The notes under the pieces are model-generated. The model saw only the letters and a program-made list of their open reading frames with translations. It was not told where the DNA came from and made no database searches. From positions 1 through 36,874 of IMG/VR virus record IMGVR_UViG_3300030329_001356: a DNA stretch of 36,874 bases. One strand, written 5' to 3'. Positions within the stretch are counted from its first letter, which is position 1. Each line of letters starts with the position of its first letter. The position numbers and the translations under genes are program-made. Positions 24,289 to 31,133 of this stretch are shown here, one piece after another. Origin of the DNA: a virus.

Positions 24289-26351
24289 CAGAGAACACAA
24301 TGTTGGAGCATGCTTTGAAGTACGCAACGGCTGGCATTGCCTGCCTTGCATTAGTAAAGAACGGCAAGATACCACTCAAGCACCCGCTCCAGCCGAGCGG
24401 ATCGAAGTCTGCCACGACAGACAAGGAGACACTAACCAAAATCTTTACGGACCACCCTGATGCTAACGTTGGGATCGCCTGCGGTGATTCCTTCGTGGCA
24501 GTGGACATCGACGGAAGGGAAGGCGAAGAGGCAGTCATTCTGGCAGGGCTGAAGCTACCCGACTGCCGGACTCATAGAACTCCCAGAGGATTTCACATCC
24601 TGCTAGAACCAGACACTCAGCTAGACCAGACAGCAGGTCTGTTCACCAAGGTTGATGTCCGAACCGGGAAGTCGAATGGATACCTAGTAGCACCACCATC
24701 TGTAGTGGATGGCAAGAAGTATGAGGTGTTCAAGAACCTACCACTAGGCAGATGGGACGAGTTGGTCGAGTACACAAAGGCTAATAAACAGTCCTCTCGT
24801 CCACGCACAGGCGATACAGCAGGCTGGGGTGATGTTGGACAGCCTAGCTGGGTGAGCGAGTACCTCTCCGGGGGCGCACCTGACGGTCAGCGCAACGATG
24901 TAGCTGCTCGACTGGCTGGCTACCTCAACAGTAAGCACATCCCAATGGACGTTGCTCGTCAGTTACTGGAGACATTCCGATTGGCGTGTGACCCACCGAT
25001 GGGTGAGCGGGAACTAGACCAGACGATCCAGTCTATATATAGGTACGTGCCAGCAGAGGATGTGTTCGTATCGGCTGAACTATCAGCACCAGTGGTTGAC
25101 CAGTCAGTGGCTAACCGGAGAACTATCCGGTGGGCTGATGAAGATTTGATAAGTGAGTTATCAAGAATCACAGACAACAGTAGTGGTCTTCACTGTCGCA
25201 TCCTGTTTAGGACACACACCGATGCTATCTATGGTCCAGTCCGATTGAACCTGTTGTCTTCTTCAAGTCGTGAGTCGTTGATACGACAACTCAAGACACG
25301 CAATAAAGAAGTCAACTGGTCAATGGCACTCGACCAGATCACCAACCTTGTGTCCACCAGCTTAGACGATGCTGGTTCTGGCATAGACATGCGCTACTTC
25401 AAGCCATCAGATGAGAAGCAGGGCTGGGCTATCAGACCATTCTTGCAGGACAAATCTGCAAGCCTTGTCTTTGGGACTGGAGGTGAGGGCAAGTCAACAC
25501 TTGTCATAGCTATGCTACTGAGCAAGGCATCAGGTCGTGCGTTCATACCGGGCATAGACCCCGGCGCGCCAGCGGGTGTCATGTTCTGTGACTGGGAAGA
25601 TAACGAGACTCAGTTCTACCAGACCTGTAGTGCCCTGTTAGCTGGCATGGACATGACCTTCGATGACCTGCTAATGCCAGTGGTTTATCGGCATTTTGCT
25701 GGGGCACTAGCCGATTATTCCGACACAATCTCTGACGAGATAGCGCGCCACCGTATCGAGGTGCTTGCTATCGACTCACTCGTAGCCAGTAGCGGGAGTG
25801 AACACTCGCCCAATGATGCTGAAGCAGCACGAGTATGGCATCAGGTAGTGAGCAGTTTCGGCATAGCTTCGATTGGCATTACGCACATAGCCAAGAGCAG
25901 TGCGAACAAGGATGGCACACCCTACGGCAGTGTCTATTATTTTAATCTGGCGAGGTCAATTTTCCAGTGTTCTCGTGAGGTTGAATCAGAACACAGCAGT
26001 GTCCTAGCTGTTGCTCATCGCAAAGGCAACAACACGGGCATCATGAAGACGATGGGATTGAGGGCTGACTTTGAGTCAGATGAGTTCGACCGGGCAACAA
26101 AGATTACTTACTCAGAAGCCGACCTAAATACAACAGAGGTGCTGGCTACTAAGTTATCTGTGACCGACAGGATTCTGTACCTAATCAAAGACAGGGCAAT
26201 GGAGCCTAAAGAAATTACAGACGAACTCGACATACCTAACAACACTGTCCGACAGGCATTGCTACGAGCCAAGCAACGGGGGCTTGTAATACAACTACCT
26301 AATGGACAGTACACAGCTAACCCCGAGGACGTTACAAACCAAACCCCTTAA
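24285..26351 (+). CDS. Bifunctional prim-pol primase / RecA-fold helicase
   Basis: A 688-residue replication protein. The N-terminal prim-pol domain (about 1-190) carries V-A-V-D-I-D-G (about 70-76, catalytic acids) and T-P-R-G-F-H-I-L-L (about 99-107). A PriCT segment follows (Q-R-N-D-V-A-A-R-L-A ... D-P-P-M-G-E-R-E-L). The ATPase domain has Walker A G-T-G-G-E-G-K-S-T near 397-405 and a Walker B-like strand, I-E-V-L-A-I-D-S-L, near 490. A G-I-T-H-I-A-K motif follows, typical of RepA/AAA_25 hexameric helicases. The C-terminus is a winged-helix (K-E-I-T-D-E-L-D-I-P-N-N-T-V-R-Q-A-L). Such fusions start and drive replication in plasmids and phages without their own polymerase. The stop codon lies inside a palindrome matching the one at the origin. 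Confidence 0.88.
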   Translation: MTENTMLEHALKYATAGIACLALVKNGKIPLKHPLQPSGSKSATTDKETLTKIFTDHPDANVGIACGDSFVAVDIDGREGEEAVILAGLKLPDCRTHRTPRGFHILLEPDTQLDQTAGLFTKVDVRTGKSNGYLVAPPSVVDGKKYEVFKNLPLGRWDELVEYTKANKQSSRPRTGDTAGWGDVGQPSWVSEYLSGGAPDGQRNDVAARLAGYLNSKHIPMDVARQLLETFRLACDPPMGERELDQTIQSIYRYVPAEDVFVSAELSAPVVDQSVANRRTIRWADEDLISELSRITDNSSGLHCRILFRTHTDAIYGPVRLNLLSSSSRESLIRQLKTRNKEVNWSMALDQITNLVSTSLDDAGSGIDMRYFKPSDEKQGWAIRPFLQDKSASLVFGTGGEGKSTLVIAMLLSKASGRAFIPGIDPGAPAGVMFCDWEDNETQFYQTCSALLAGMDMTFDDLLMPVVYRHFAGALADYSDTISDEIARHRIEVLAIDSLVASSGSEHSPNDAEAARVWHQVVSSFGIASIGITHIAKSSANKDGTPYGSVYYFNLARSIFQCSREVESEHSSVLAVAHRKGNNTGIMKTMGLRADFESDEFDRATKITYSEADLNTTEVLATKLSVTDRILYLIKDRAMEPKEITDELDIPNNTVRQALLRAKQRGLVIQLPNGQYTANPEDVTNQTP

Positions 26352-26366
26352 GGGGTTGGGATGTAA
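26328..26366. repeat. Second CCCCTTAAGGGG palindrome with CGTTACA/TGTAACG flanks
   Basis: Outer arms CGTTACA (left) and TGTAACG (right) enclose a perfect ACCCCTTAAGGGGT centre. The TAA stop of the primase gene is in the middle of the core. A further GTGTAACAG follows at about 26374. The layout matches the origin palindrome at 18933-18977. As RNA it could form a strong hairpin ending the primase message; as DNA it could be a second initiator site. Confidence 0.75.
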
Positions 26367-26414
26367 CGGCTAGGTGTAACAGTAAGAAAGAGGTTATATC
26401 TAACTACTACTATT

Positions 26415-26425
26415 TGTGATAGAAT
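26415..26425 (+). promoter_or_regulatory. Extended -10 promoter (TGATAGAAT-type)
   Basis: TGTGATAGAAT contains TG-A-TAGAAT. The expected start, near 26432, is about 25 bases before the ATG at 26457. It shares its core with the sites at 22796 and 29786. It would restart transcription just after the primase palindrome. Confidence 0.55.
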
Positions 26426-26456
26426 TATTAGACACTACTACAGAAGGAGAATCATT

Positions 26457-26708
26457 ATGTTGTCTGTAGATAAAGGCTTAGTGAGAGCCTTGGACGGTAT
26501 GAGGGATGTGTTGTCAGATGAGATGCTGAACCACCATTCCTCCGGTAGCGAGGGAACCCTTTCCCACAACGTGTGGGTTACGTGCGATATATGTAACCAC
26601 GCTGGAGAATCTGATATCGAGTTAGAACACGATAGTTCGTGTCCGGTTGGGCACATCACGGATTTGTTCAGTGATATCGAATACCCACACCTCAAGAAGA
26701 ATCAATAA
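26457..26708 (+). CDS. Hypothetical protein with possible zinc site
   Basis: An 83-residue protein. The C-terminal half contains C-D-I-C-N-H (about 41-46) and later S-C-P-V-G-H (about 61-66), a plausible C-x-x-C / C-x3-H zinc site. The N-terminal half is helical (V-R-A-L-D-G-M-R-D-V-L-S-D-E-M-L). It is the first gene after the promoter at 26415 and the last with the GAGAATCA leader. No family is recognised. Confidence 0.6.
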   Translation: MLSVDKGLVRALDGMRDVLSDEMLNHHSSGSEGTLSHNVWVTCDICNHAGESDIELEHDSSCPVGHITDLFSDIEYPHLKKNQ

Positions 26709-26721
26709 CAAAGGAGTTGTT

Positions 26722-26928
26722 ATGAACAACACAGTATCAATGACATCCATGATTGCCACACTGAGAACCCAGTTGTCGGCAAAAGAATTAGCAAACGCTG
26801 TCAACACACCGAGTGCTGAATTAGTCAGGCGGTGGGGTCGTGGTGAAGCACAGCCTGTTGCTAAATACCAAGACAAGATCAAAGAACTTTATGAACTCTT
26901 TATCAAAGAGTTTGGAGAGGACAGCTAA
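26722..26928 (+). CDS. Small helix-turn-helix protein
   Basis: A 68-residue protein started at ATG 26722 after AAGGAG; the longer frame from 26647 overlaps the previous gene. S-A-K-E-L-A-N-A-V-N-T-P-S-A-E-L-V-R-R-W-G-R-G (about 19-41) reads as a helix-turn-helix of the Cro/XRE-like type, followed by a charged helix. It may be the phage's small regulator and a candidate binder of the TTGTGAA array, but no direct evidence links them. Confidence 0.6.
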   Translation: MNNTVSMTSMIATLRTQLSAKELANAVNTPSAELVRRWGRGEAQPVAKYQDKIKELYELFIKEFGEDS

Positions 26929-27660
26929 ATGCCAGAAATAAAAGCAATACCGTTAGATATGTTTCCGCATGACGTAGACACCACTCATGGTGGAGCAAAG
27001 TACAAAGAAGGGCGCACTGTATTCCTGTTCAAGAAGTTGACAGTTGAGCGGGACTTTGACGGGCAGTATGGGTACGGTCTGAAGTTTGTAGAAGATAAAA
27101 ACAAACTAGATGAAGACGGTAACGTGGTCTATGAAGGCGGAAAAATCTGGAACATAGATGGCGAGTACGATAAAGACCAAAGGAAGTACCTTGATTATGC
27201 AGGGGTTCACTACCAAGCAGGTCAGATCGTAAACGTACAGCTTGTCCACGAAGAGTACAAGAAAAGAGATGGGACTCAGGGTGAAGCACGTAGAATCTGG
27301 GGCATCTCTCTTTCCGATGAGTCACCCACAGAGTTAGCAACACCTGCTGCTCAAGCAACACCTGCTGCTACAGTCGCACGATCCTACGATCAGAACCGAC
27401 CTGCTGCTCTTGGCATGACAGCAAACATGCTGCTCGCAATAGAAAATGCAGGGAAGTCTGAGGAGATTTTAGGGATTACTCCTGAAGCTGCAAAGGCAAT
27501 CATCAAGGATGTGATGACCTCTAACTTAGAAGGTCGCCCTCTTGACGAGGCTCTTGAACCCTTGCACTCACTGCTAGTACCAGTAGTAGAAGAAGAATCT
27601 TCAATGGTTGAGGCTGCACTGGATGCAGGCGCAGAAAAAGTGGAGAAGCTTGAATGGTAG
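26929..27660 (+). CDS. Putative DNA-binding protein (possible single-strand-binding role)
   Basis: A 243-residue protein. The N-terminal 125 residues are beta-rich with many aromatics (Y-G-Y-G-L-K-F-V, I-V-N-V-Q-L-V-H-E-E-Y), compatible with an OB-like fold. A low-complexity Ala/Thr/Pro linker follows (about 130-150). The last 90 residues are helical and acidic, ending in K-L-E-W. A beta-barrel with an acidic tail just before a recombination nuclease is the usual place for a phage SSB or annealing protein. That role is inferred; I do not recognise the family. It overlaps the nuclease gene by seven bases. Confidence 0.5.
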   Translation: MPEIKAIPLDMFPHDVDTTHGGAKYKEGRTVFLFKKLTVERDFDGQYGYGLKFVEDKNKLDEDGNVVYEGGKIWNIDGEYDKDQRKYLDYAGVHYQAGQIVNVQLVHEEYKKRDGTQGEARRIWGISLSDESPTELATPAAQATPAATVARSYDQNRPAALGMTANMLLAIENAGKSEEILGITPEAAKAIIKDVMTSNLEGRPLDEALEPLHSLLVPVVEEESSMVEAALDAGAEKVEKLEW

Positions 27661-28586
27661 TTGTAACTAATATCAAGGGGTTCCCTGACGCTCTCGTCAA
27701 GGCTGTCGAGAATGACAGTTACAGCAAGGGGAGGGCAGACCGGAGTGTTACCGGGCTGCTCACCCCGCCAAGGCAGGCTGCACTCAAAGAATTTTATGGT
27801 GACCTGATTACAGAGGATGTATCTGAGCGAACCTTTGCTCTGTACGGGCAGCTTATACACCTGCTACTAGAACGCGCTGGTGAACATGACCGCAATGCTC
27901 TGACCGAGGAGCGAATGTTCACCGAGGTATTGGGCTGGACTATCTCTGGGCAGACAGACACCATCACGCTGACTGAAGAAGAAGGCTGGACTGTATCCGA
28001 CTACAAGTTCGTGACTGCTTACAAGTTCAAGCGTGACTACTCAGGCGAACTCGTTATTCCAGAAGAGTACGAGCAGCAGCTAAACATGTACGCCTACCTG
28101 CTACGAGAGAATGGATTCAAGGTAGACGGTCTAAAGATTGTCGCCATCTATCGTGACTGGTCCAAGCTAGAAGCCAAGCGTGACAAGAACTACCCGCAGA
28201 CAGGAGCAGAGACACACATAGTAAAGCTGTGGTCTGAGCCTGTAGCCAAGGCTTTTATTGAAGAGCGTGTCCGGTTACATCAGCAGGCTATGGCGGGAGA
28301 CATGCTTGGTGGTTTTAGTGAGGAAGACCTGCCCGAATGTACCGATGAGGAACGCTGGGCAAAGCCTGATAAGTATGCGCTGAAGACTAACGCTACCAGT
28401 GCAAGAGCGCGCAAGCTGTTCGACACTGAAGTCAAAGCAGTTAGATGGGCATACGAAAAGAACTTCAGTGAAGGCTGGGTAGTTGAACACAGAAAGGGTG
28501 CAAACACTCGCTGTGAAAACTACTGCTTAGTCAGTGAATACTGTGAACAGTTTAGAACCTTGCAAGGATTCCAAGACCAACATTAG
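27654..28586 (+). CDS. PD-(D/E)XK exonuclease, RecB/Cas4-like
   Basis: A 310-residue protein with a clear nuclease core: G-Q-L-I-H (65-69), Glu86, G-Q-T-D-T (99-103, Asp102), D-Y-K (116-118) and Q-Q-L-N-M-Y-A-Y-L-L (141-150). These are the G-x-x-H/E, D, (D/E)-x-K and Q-x-x-x-Y motifs of the RecB-type family. Near the C-terminus Cys287, Cys291 and Cys297 recall the iron-sulphur region of Cas4/AddB-like enzymes, but no partner cysteine is seen in the N-terminal 150 residues, so a cluster is uncertain. It probably acts in recombination-based replication with the upstream putative SSB and the RusA resolvase. Confidence 0.8.
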   Translation: MVVVTNIKGFPDALVKAVENDSYSKGRADRSVTGLLTPPRQAALKEFYGDLITEDVSERTFALYGQLIHLLLERAGEHDRNALTEERMFTEVLGWTISGQTDTITLTEEEGWTVSDYKFVTAYKFKRDYSGELVIPEEYEQQLNMYAYLLRENGFKVDGLKIVAIYRDWSKLEAKRDKNYPQTGAETHIVKLWSEPVAKAFIEERVRLHQQAMAGDMLGGFSEEDLPECTDEERWAKPDKYALKTNATSARARKLFDTEVKAVRWAYEKNFSEGWVVEHRKGANTRCENYCLVSEYCEQFRTLQGFQDQH

Positions 28587-28637
28587 AAAACTGTCCTAAC
28601 AGTTTGGAATGTATTCCAAGTGAGGAGGAAATTTGGA

Positions 28638-28964
28638 ATGCCGAAGCCATTGGAAAACTGCCCTGCCGGGCACAAGATGACCACCGAAAATACTTACTGG
28701 CAACGCAAGCATGGCAACACATACGCCGTATGTCGAGAGTGCAAACGGCTGGCGAGTAAAGAACGAAACAAGCATCGGTACACAAAGATCGAACAGAACA
28801 AGATTGCTAGAAGACCTGTTATTCAACAAGACACAAAAGGTCTAACGCAATGTCCGAAGTGTAAGGGTCGATTACATTTCGGAATAGGTAATGAAATCGA
28901 AGACGCGCTGTCCTGTATCTATTGCGGATGGCGACCAAGCGCAAAGGTTGAGGCTGAACTATGA
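28638..28964 (+). CDS. Two-zinc-finger hypothetical protein
   Basis: A 108-residue basic protein started at ATG 28638 after AGGAGG (a GTG at 28620 has no site of its own). The N-terminal segment C-P-A-G-H-K-M-T-x-E-N-T-Y-W ... C-R-E-C (7-41) is a zinc unit seen next to HNH nucleases in many phages, but no HNH residues follow. The C-terminal half has C-P-K-C ... C-I-Y-C, a zinc ribbon. Probably binds nucleic acid. It ends in an ATGA overlap with the next gene. Confidence 0.6.
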   Translation: MPKPLENCPAGHKMTTENTYWQRKHGNTYAVCRECKRLASKERNKHRYTKIEQNKIARRPVIQQDTKGLTQCPKCKGRLHFGIGNEIEDALSCIYCGWRPSAKVEAEL

Positions 28965-29167
28965 CCAGCACTGATGACATCTTGTGGGTTGCCAAGATCA
29001 TCGCAGGTGGTGACCCAGACACTACTCACATCATCGAATACCAGAACCAGTTCGATGGGCGTACTGCTTGGAAGCTATGCCGTGGGGAGAAGATGTATGA
29101 GTACGCAATGGAAACAGGGGTGTTCATCAAGCCGAGGCTAGTCTGGACGAGAGAGGAAACAGAATGA
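28961..29167 (+). CDS. Small hypothetical protein
   Basis: A 68-residue protein of mixed alpha/beta type (D-I-L-W-V-A-K-I-I-A-G-G, T-A-W-K-L-C-R-G-E-K-M-Y-E-Y). No family is recognised. It overlaps its upstream neighbour as ATGA. Between it and the next gene lies a seven-codon frame (29164-29187) overlapping both, which may only serve to carry ribosomes across. Confidence 0.55.
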   Translation: MTSTDDILWVAKIIAGGDPDTTHIIEYQNQFDGRTAWKLCRGEKMYEYAMETGVFIKPRLVWTREETE

Positions 29168-29183
29168 CTGAAGAGGAAGCACA

Positions 29184-29384
29184 ATGACCCAAAATGAATT
29201 AGAGGCAGAAGTCGTTGAAGATGACAGGGCAATCGAGTGTTCACGGTGCAATGAAACTGTGAAGCCTGAGTTCAGCCGATCTGGGCAGCACATCAAGGCA
29301 ACTTGCCCTAACTGCAACCGTTACCTGAAGTTCGTTAGACAGATAGCGTTTGTCGGAAAACCGTGGTGGCAAAAAGATGACTGA
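29184..29384 (+). CDS. Zinc-ribbon protein
   Basis: A 66-residue protein with C-S-R-C (about 18-21) and C-P-N-C (about 41-44), a standard four-cysteine zinc ribbon, followed by a basic aromatic tail ending W-W-Q-K-D-D. The ribosome-binding site AAGAGGAAGCACA is inside a seven-codon mini-frame that ends at its start codon. It overlaps the RusA gene by eight bases. Confidence 0.6.
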   Translation: MTQNELEAEVVEDDRAIECSRCNETVKPEFSRSGQHIKATCPNCNRYLKFVRQIAFVGKPWWQKDD

Positions 29385-29781
29385 ACTTCGACTGACAGTC
29401 CCCGGTGTTGCTGCGCCTAAGAGTATCCGCATCATCATGAAGAACGGTCACCCAAGCATGGCGAACAACAAGAAAGTCCGGGCATGGATGGACGAGGTGC
29501 GCTGGGCAGCACATGGTTCTGAGTCTGCTCCGAAGGGCGTACCAGTAGGAATCATGGTAGATGCGTACCTTCCGTGGCAGAAGGCAACGCCAAAGAAGGT
29601 GGCTGCTACCACCGGAGCGCACGTACAGAAGCCTGACGCAGATAATCTACTCAAGCCTGTCATGGACGCTCTCTCTGAAGCAGGGATTTGGGAGGATGAC
29701 AACCAAGTGGACCGAATCTTCCTGCAAAAGTGGCGATGCCCTAGAGGAGAGGAAAGAGTAGAGATTGTCGTGACATGGTAA
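29377..29781 (+). CDS. rusA: RusA-like Holliday junction resolvase
   Basis: A 134-residue protein (ATG 29377; the upstream frame start at 29350 overlaps the previous gene). The family signature K-P-D-A-D-N-L-L-K-P-V-M-D-A-L (85-99) is complete, and I-W-E-D-D-N-Q-V (104-111) supplies the remaining acidic residue. Asp87, Asp89 and Asp107/108 match the catalytic triad of E. coli RusA, which cuts four-way junctions. It is the last gene of the early unit, with the RecB-like nuclease upstream. It probably resolves branched replication intermediates before packaging. Confidence 0.88.
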   Translation: MTELRLTVPGVAAPKSIRIIMKNGHPSMANNKKVRAWMDEVRWAAHGSESAPKGVPVGIMVDAYLPWQKATPKKVAATTGAHVQKPDADNLLKPVMDALSEAGIWEDDNQVDRIFLQKWRCPRGEERVEIVVTW

Positions 29782-29785
29782 GCAC

Positions 29786-29893
29786 TGTGATATCATAGAT
29801 GGAAGCCACACTAACTTTCTGCTAGAAGTTGGACAGGCTTCCGTCTAGTACCCCGCCTTGTTTTATTGATTCTCCGAGGCGGGGTACTTTTTT
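29786..29893 (+). ncRNA. Candidate small RNA gene with own promoter and terminator
   Basis: Just after the RusA stop, TGTGATATCAT (29786-29796) gives an extended -10 element (TG-A-TATCAT). Transcription would begin near 29802. There a nested structure starts: GGAAGCC (29801-29807) pairs with GGCTTCC (29836-29842), enclosing a second stem, AACTT (29813-29817) with AAGTT (29826-29830). A strong terminator follows at 29848-29893. The predicted transcript is about 90 bases with no reading frame of note. Alternatively the stems are only the 3' end structure of the early message. Confidence 0.55.
29848..29893 (+). terminator. Strong rho-independent terminator of the early unit
   Basis: GTACCCCGCC (29848-29857) pairs perfectly with GGCGGGGTAC (29878-29887), and the stem extends inward by three more pairs. 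It is followed by six T. It lies at the meeting point of the rightward early and leftward late units, and its stem could also slow leftward polymerase, although there is no T-tract on that strand. Confidence 0.92.
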
Positions 29894-29895
29894 AT

Positions 29896-29982
29896 TTAAC
29901 AGTCATTGCATATCGCAACACCAAAGTATGCGACCGCTCCGTAAATAGCGAAGAGAATCAGTAAATCAAACAGGTTTTTCAT
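29896..29982 (-). CDS. Tiny membrane peptide at the end of the late unit
   Basis: A 28-residue frame, M-K-N-L-F-D-L-L-I-L-F-A-I-Y-G-A-V-A-Y-F-G-V, ending C-N-D-C. One hydrophobic helix follows a lysine, as in single-pass inner-membrane peptides. Only a weak ribosome-binding site (AAGG) precedes it. It is the last possible gene of the leftward unit, 98 bases after tatC, and may belong to the same membrane or lysis group. Being so short, it could be chance. Confidence 0.35.
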   Translation of the reverse strand: MKNLFDLLILFAIYGAVAYFGVAICNDC

Positions 29983-30080
29983 CGTAGCCTTGGATTACTA
30001 ACACCTCCCGCCAGCCCCGCCGGAGGCTGACGAGAGGCGCAGAGGGCGGTCGCCCTGCAACCAGAGAGCAACAGAACGAC
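29983..30080. other. Short GC-rich structured gap after tatC
   Basis: About 100 bases without a gene. Two small hairpins are visible: CAGCC with GGCTG (near 30012-30029) and AGGGC-GGTC-GCCCT (near 30043-30056). Neither is followed by a T-tract on either strand. They may be late-message processing or pausing structures. Confidence 0.4.
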
Positions 30081-30995
30081 CTACAAATTAGTAACCCGCT
30101 TCCACCACCGCACAGCCTTCATGCCACCACGTTGGAGTGCCCTCACCACTAACCCTATCTTTTTGCCTATCTTTCGGGCAAGCCGTAAGACCTTTGATTT
30201 TATTGACCTGTATAGCCTGATGATTAGCCTGTATATCTTTTGAACCATCGGCAAGTCGGCAAAGTAATTACCCTCACGGTCAGTTAGCCACCCTGCTATT
30301 AGACCCATCTCGTAAAGTATCAGGATAGGTAGGGCAACAAGGAACGTGAGTGTCCCGTCTAGTGACGGTGTGATAAGAGCAGCAAAGATAAACGCTGTCG
30401 GAACAATCCACTTGCGTAGTGTCCTAGCTTTTGAGTACGGGACAAATCTGAACTTAGCCAGTAGCTGCATCACTATAGGCAACTCGAACACTATCCCTAT
30501 CCAGAACAAGAGGCTCAACAGTAGAGCCATGTACTCTGTAAGCAGGATTACAGGGACAGCTATGCCACTACCAAAGTTCAGAAGGAAGTGGAGTGACACT
30601 GGCATCATCACCCAGAAAACAAATGATGCACCCAGCGCGAACATCGCTATAGATATTGCTGAATAGGTTGTTACGAATAGCCAAAACCGCCGTGGCACAA
30701 ACGGCTTCAGCATACTAAGCACTCCCACTAGAAGAACTGGGAACGCCACGAACTGCCCGCCCTTCATAGACAGGCTCAGGGTGGAGCCGAACATATCTTG
30801 GGGTGCTGTGAAAGTAGGCTTCCCCTCAAAGGGGGACAGCATCTCTTCTGCGGGGGCAAGCAGGAAAGCGAACACCTCTGGATGCCACCAGAAGGTAGCC
30901 CCTGCCCCAATACTCCATGCCAATATGCACAGGAATACGGTGTTCCTGAACCGCTGACCGAACCTGAACCCCCGCTCGTAAGCGGAGAGGCTCAT
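30081..30995 (-). CDS. tatC: TatC-like twin-arginine translocase subunit with basic tail
   Basis: A 304-residue membrane protein whose first 240 residues follow the six-helix TatC plan. The landmarks are L-L-A-P-A-E-E (45-51), K-G-G-Q-F-V-A-F-P (78-86), W-I-G-I-V-F-E-L-P-I-V (165-175, conserved Glu171), T-P-S-L-D-G (209-214, conserved Asp213) and A-L-P-I-L-I-L-Y-E-M-G (221-231). TatC binds twin-arginine signal peptides and, with TatA/B, exports folded proteins. The site corresponding to the conserved Glu after P-G/A-L reads K-P-F-V-P-R-R here, without that Glu. The N-terminal H-L-x-E-L-R motif is also poor. The last 60 residues are an unusual, strongly basic, probably soluble tail. It is a late gene directly after several one-helix peptides. 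Phage-encoded TatC is rare; its role in infection is unknown. Confidence 0.82.
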   Translation of the reverse strand: MSLSAYERGFRFGQRFRNTVFLCILAWSIGAGATFWWHPEVFAFLLAPAEEMLSPFEGKPTFTAPQDMFGSTLSLSMKGGQFVAFPVLLVGVLSMLKPFVPRRFWLFVTTYSAISIAMFALGASFVFWVMMPVSLHFLLNFGSGIAVPVILLTEYMALLLSLLFWIGIVFELPIVMQLLAKFRFVPYSKARTLRKWIVPTAFIFAALITPSLDGTLTFLVALPILILYEMGLIAGWLTDREGNYFADLPMVQKIYRLIIRLYRSIKSKVLRLARKIGKKIGLVVRALQRGGMKAVRWWKRVTNL

Positions 30996-30998
30996 AGA

Positions 30999-31124
30999 CT
31001 ACGCGCCTTTGTTGGTCTTGTCTTTGTCGCCCTTACCGCTGTTCATCATTCCGTTGATTGCTGTGTAACCAAGAACAGCGATAGCAATAACTGCTATACC
31101 TATGATGATTGGATCGTTTGGCAT
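30999..31124 (-). CDS. One-helix membrane peptide upstream of tatC (TatA-like or holin-like)
   Basis: A 41-residue protein: M-P-N-D-P, then a hydrophobic helix I-I-I-G-I-A-V-I-A-I-A-V-L-G-Y, a short polar segment, and a charged tail (K-G-D-K-D-K-T-N-K). The start has a good site (AGAGGGCAAC). The gene ends four bases before tatC. An N-terminal helix ending near a glycine with a charged tail recalls a very short TatA, but the amphipathic helix and F-G hinge of TatA are missing. A pinholin-like or spanin-like lysis peptide is an equal possibility. Confidence 0.6.
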   Translation of the reverse strand: MPNDPIIIGIAVIAIAVLGYTAINGMMNSGKGDKDKTNKGA

Positions 31125-31133
31125 GTTGCCCTC

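Noticed and set aside
28620-28637. GTG start extending the two-zinc-finger protein by six residues
   Set aside because: The AGGAGG site lies downstream of this GTG and is correctly spaced for the ATG at 28638.
29801-29842. Possible tRNA (7-bp GGAAGCC/GGCTTCC stem)
   Set aside because: Only 28 bases lie between the stem arms, far too few for the D, anticodon and T arms.
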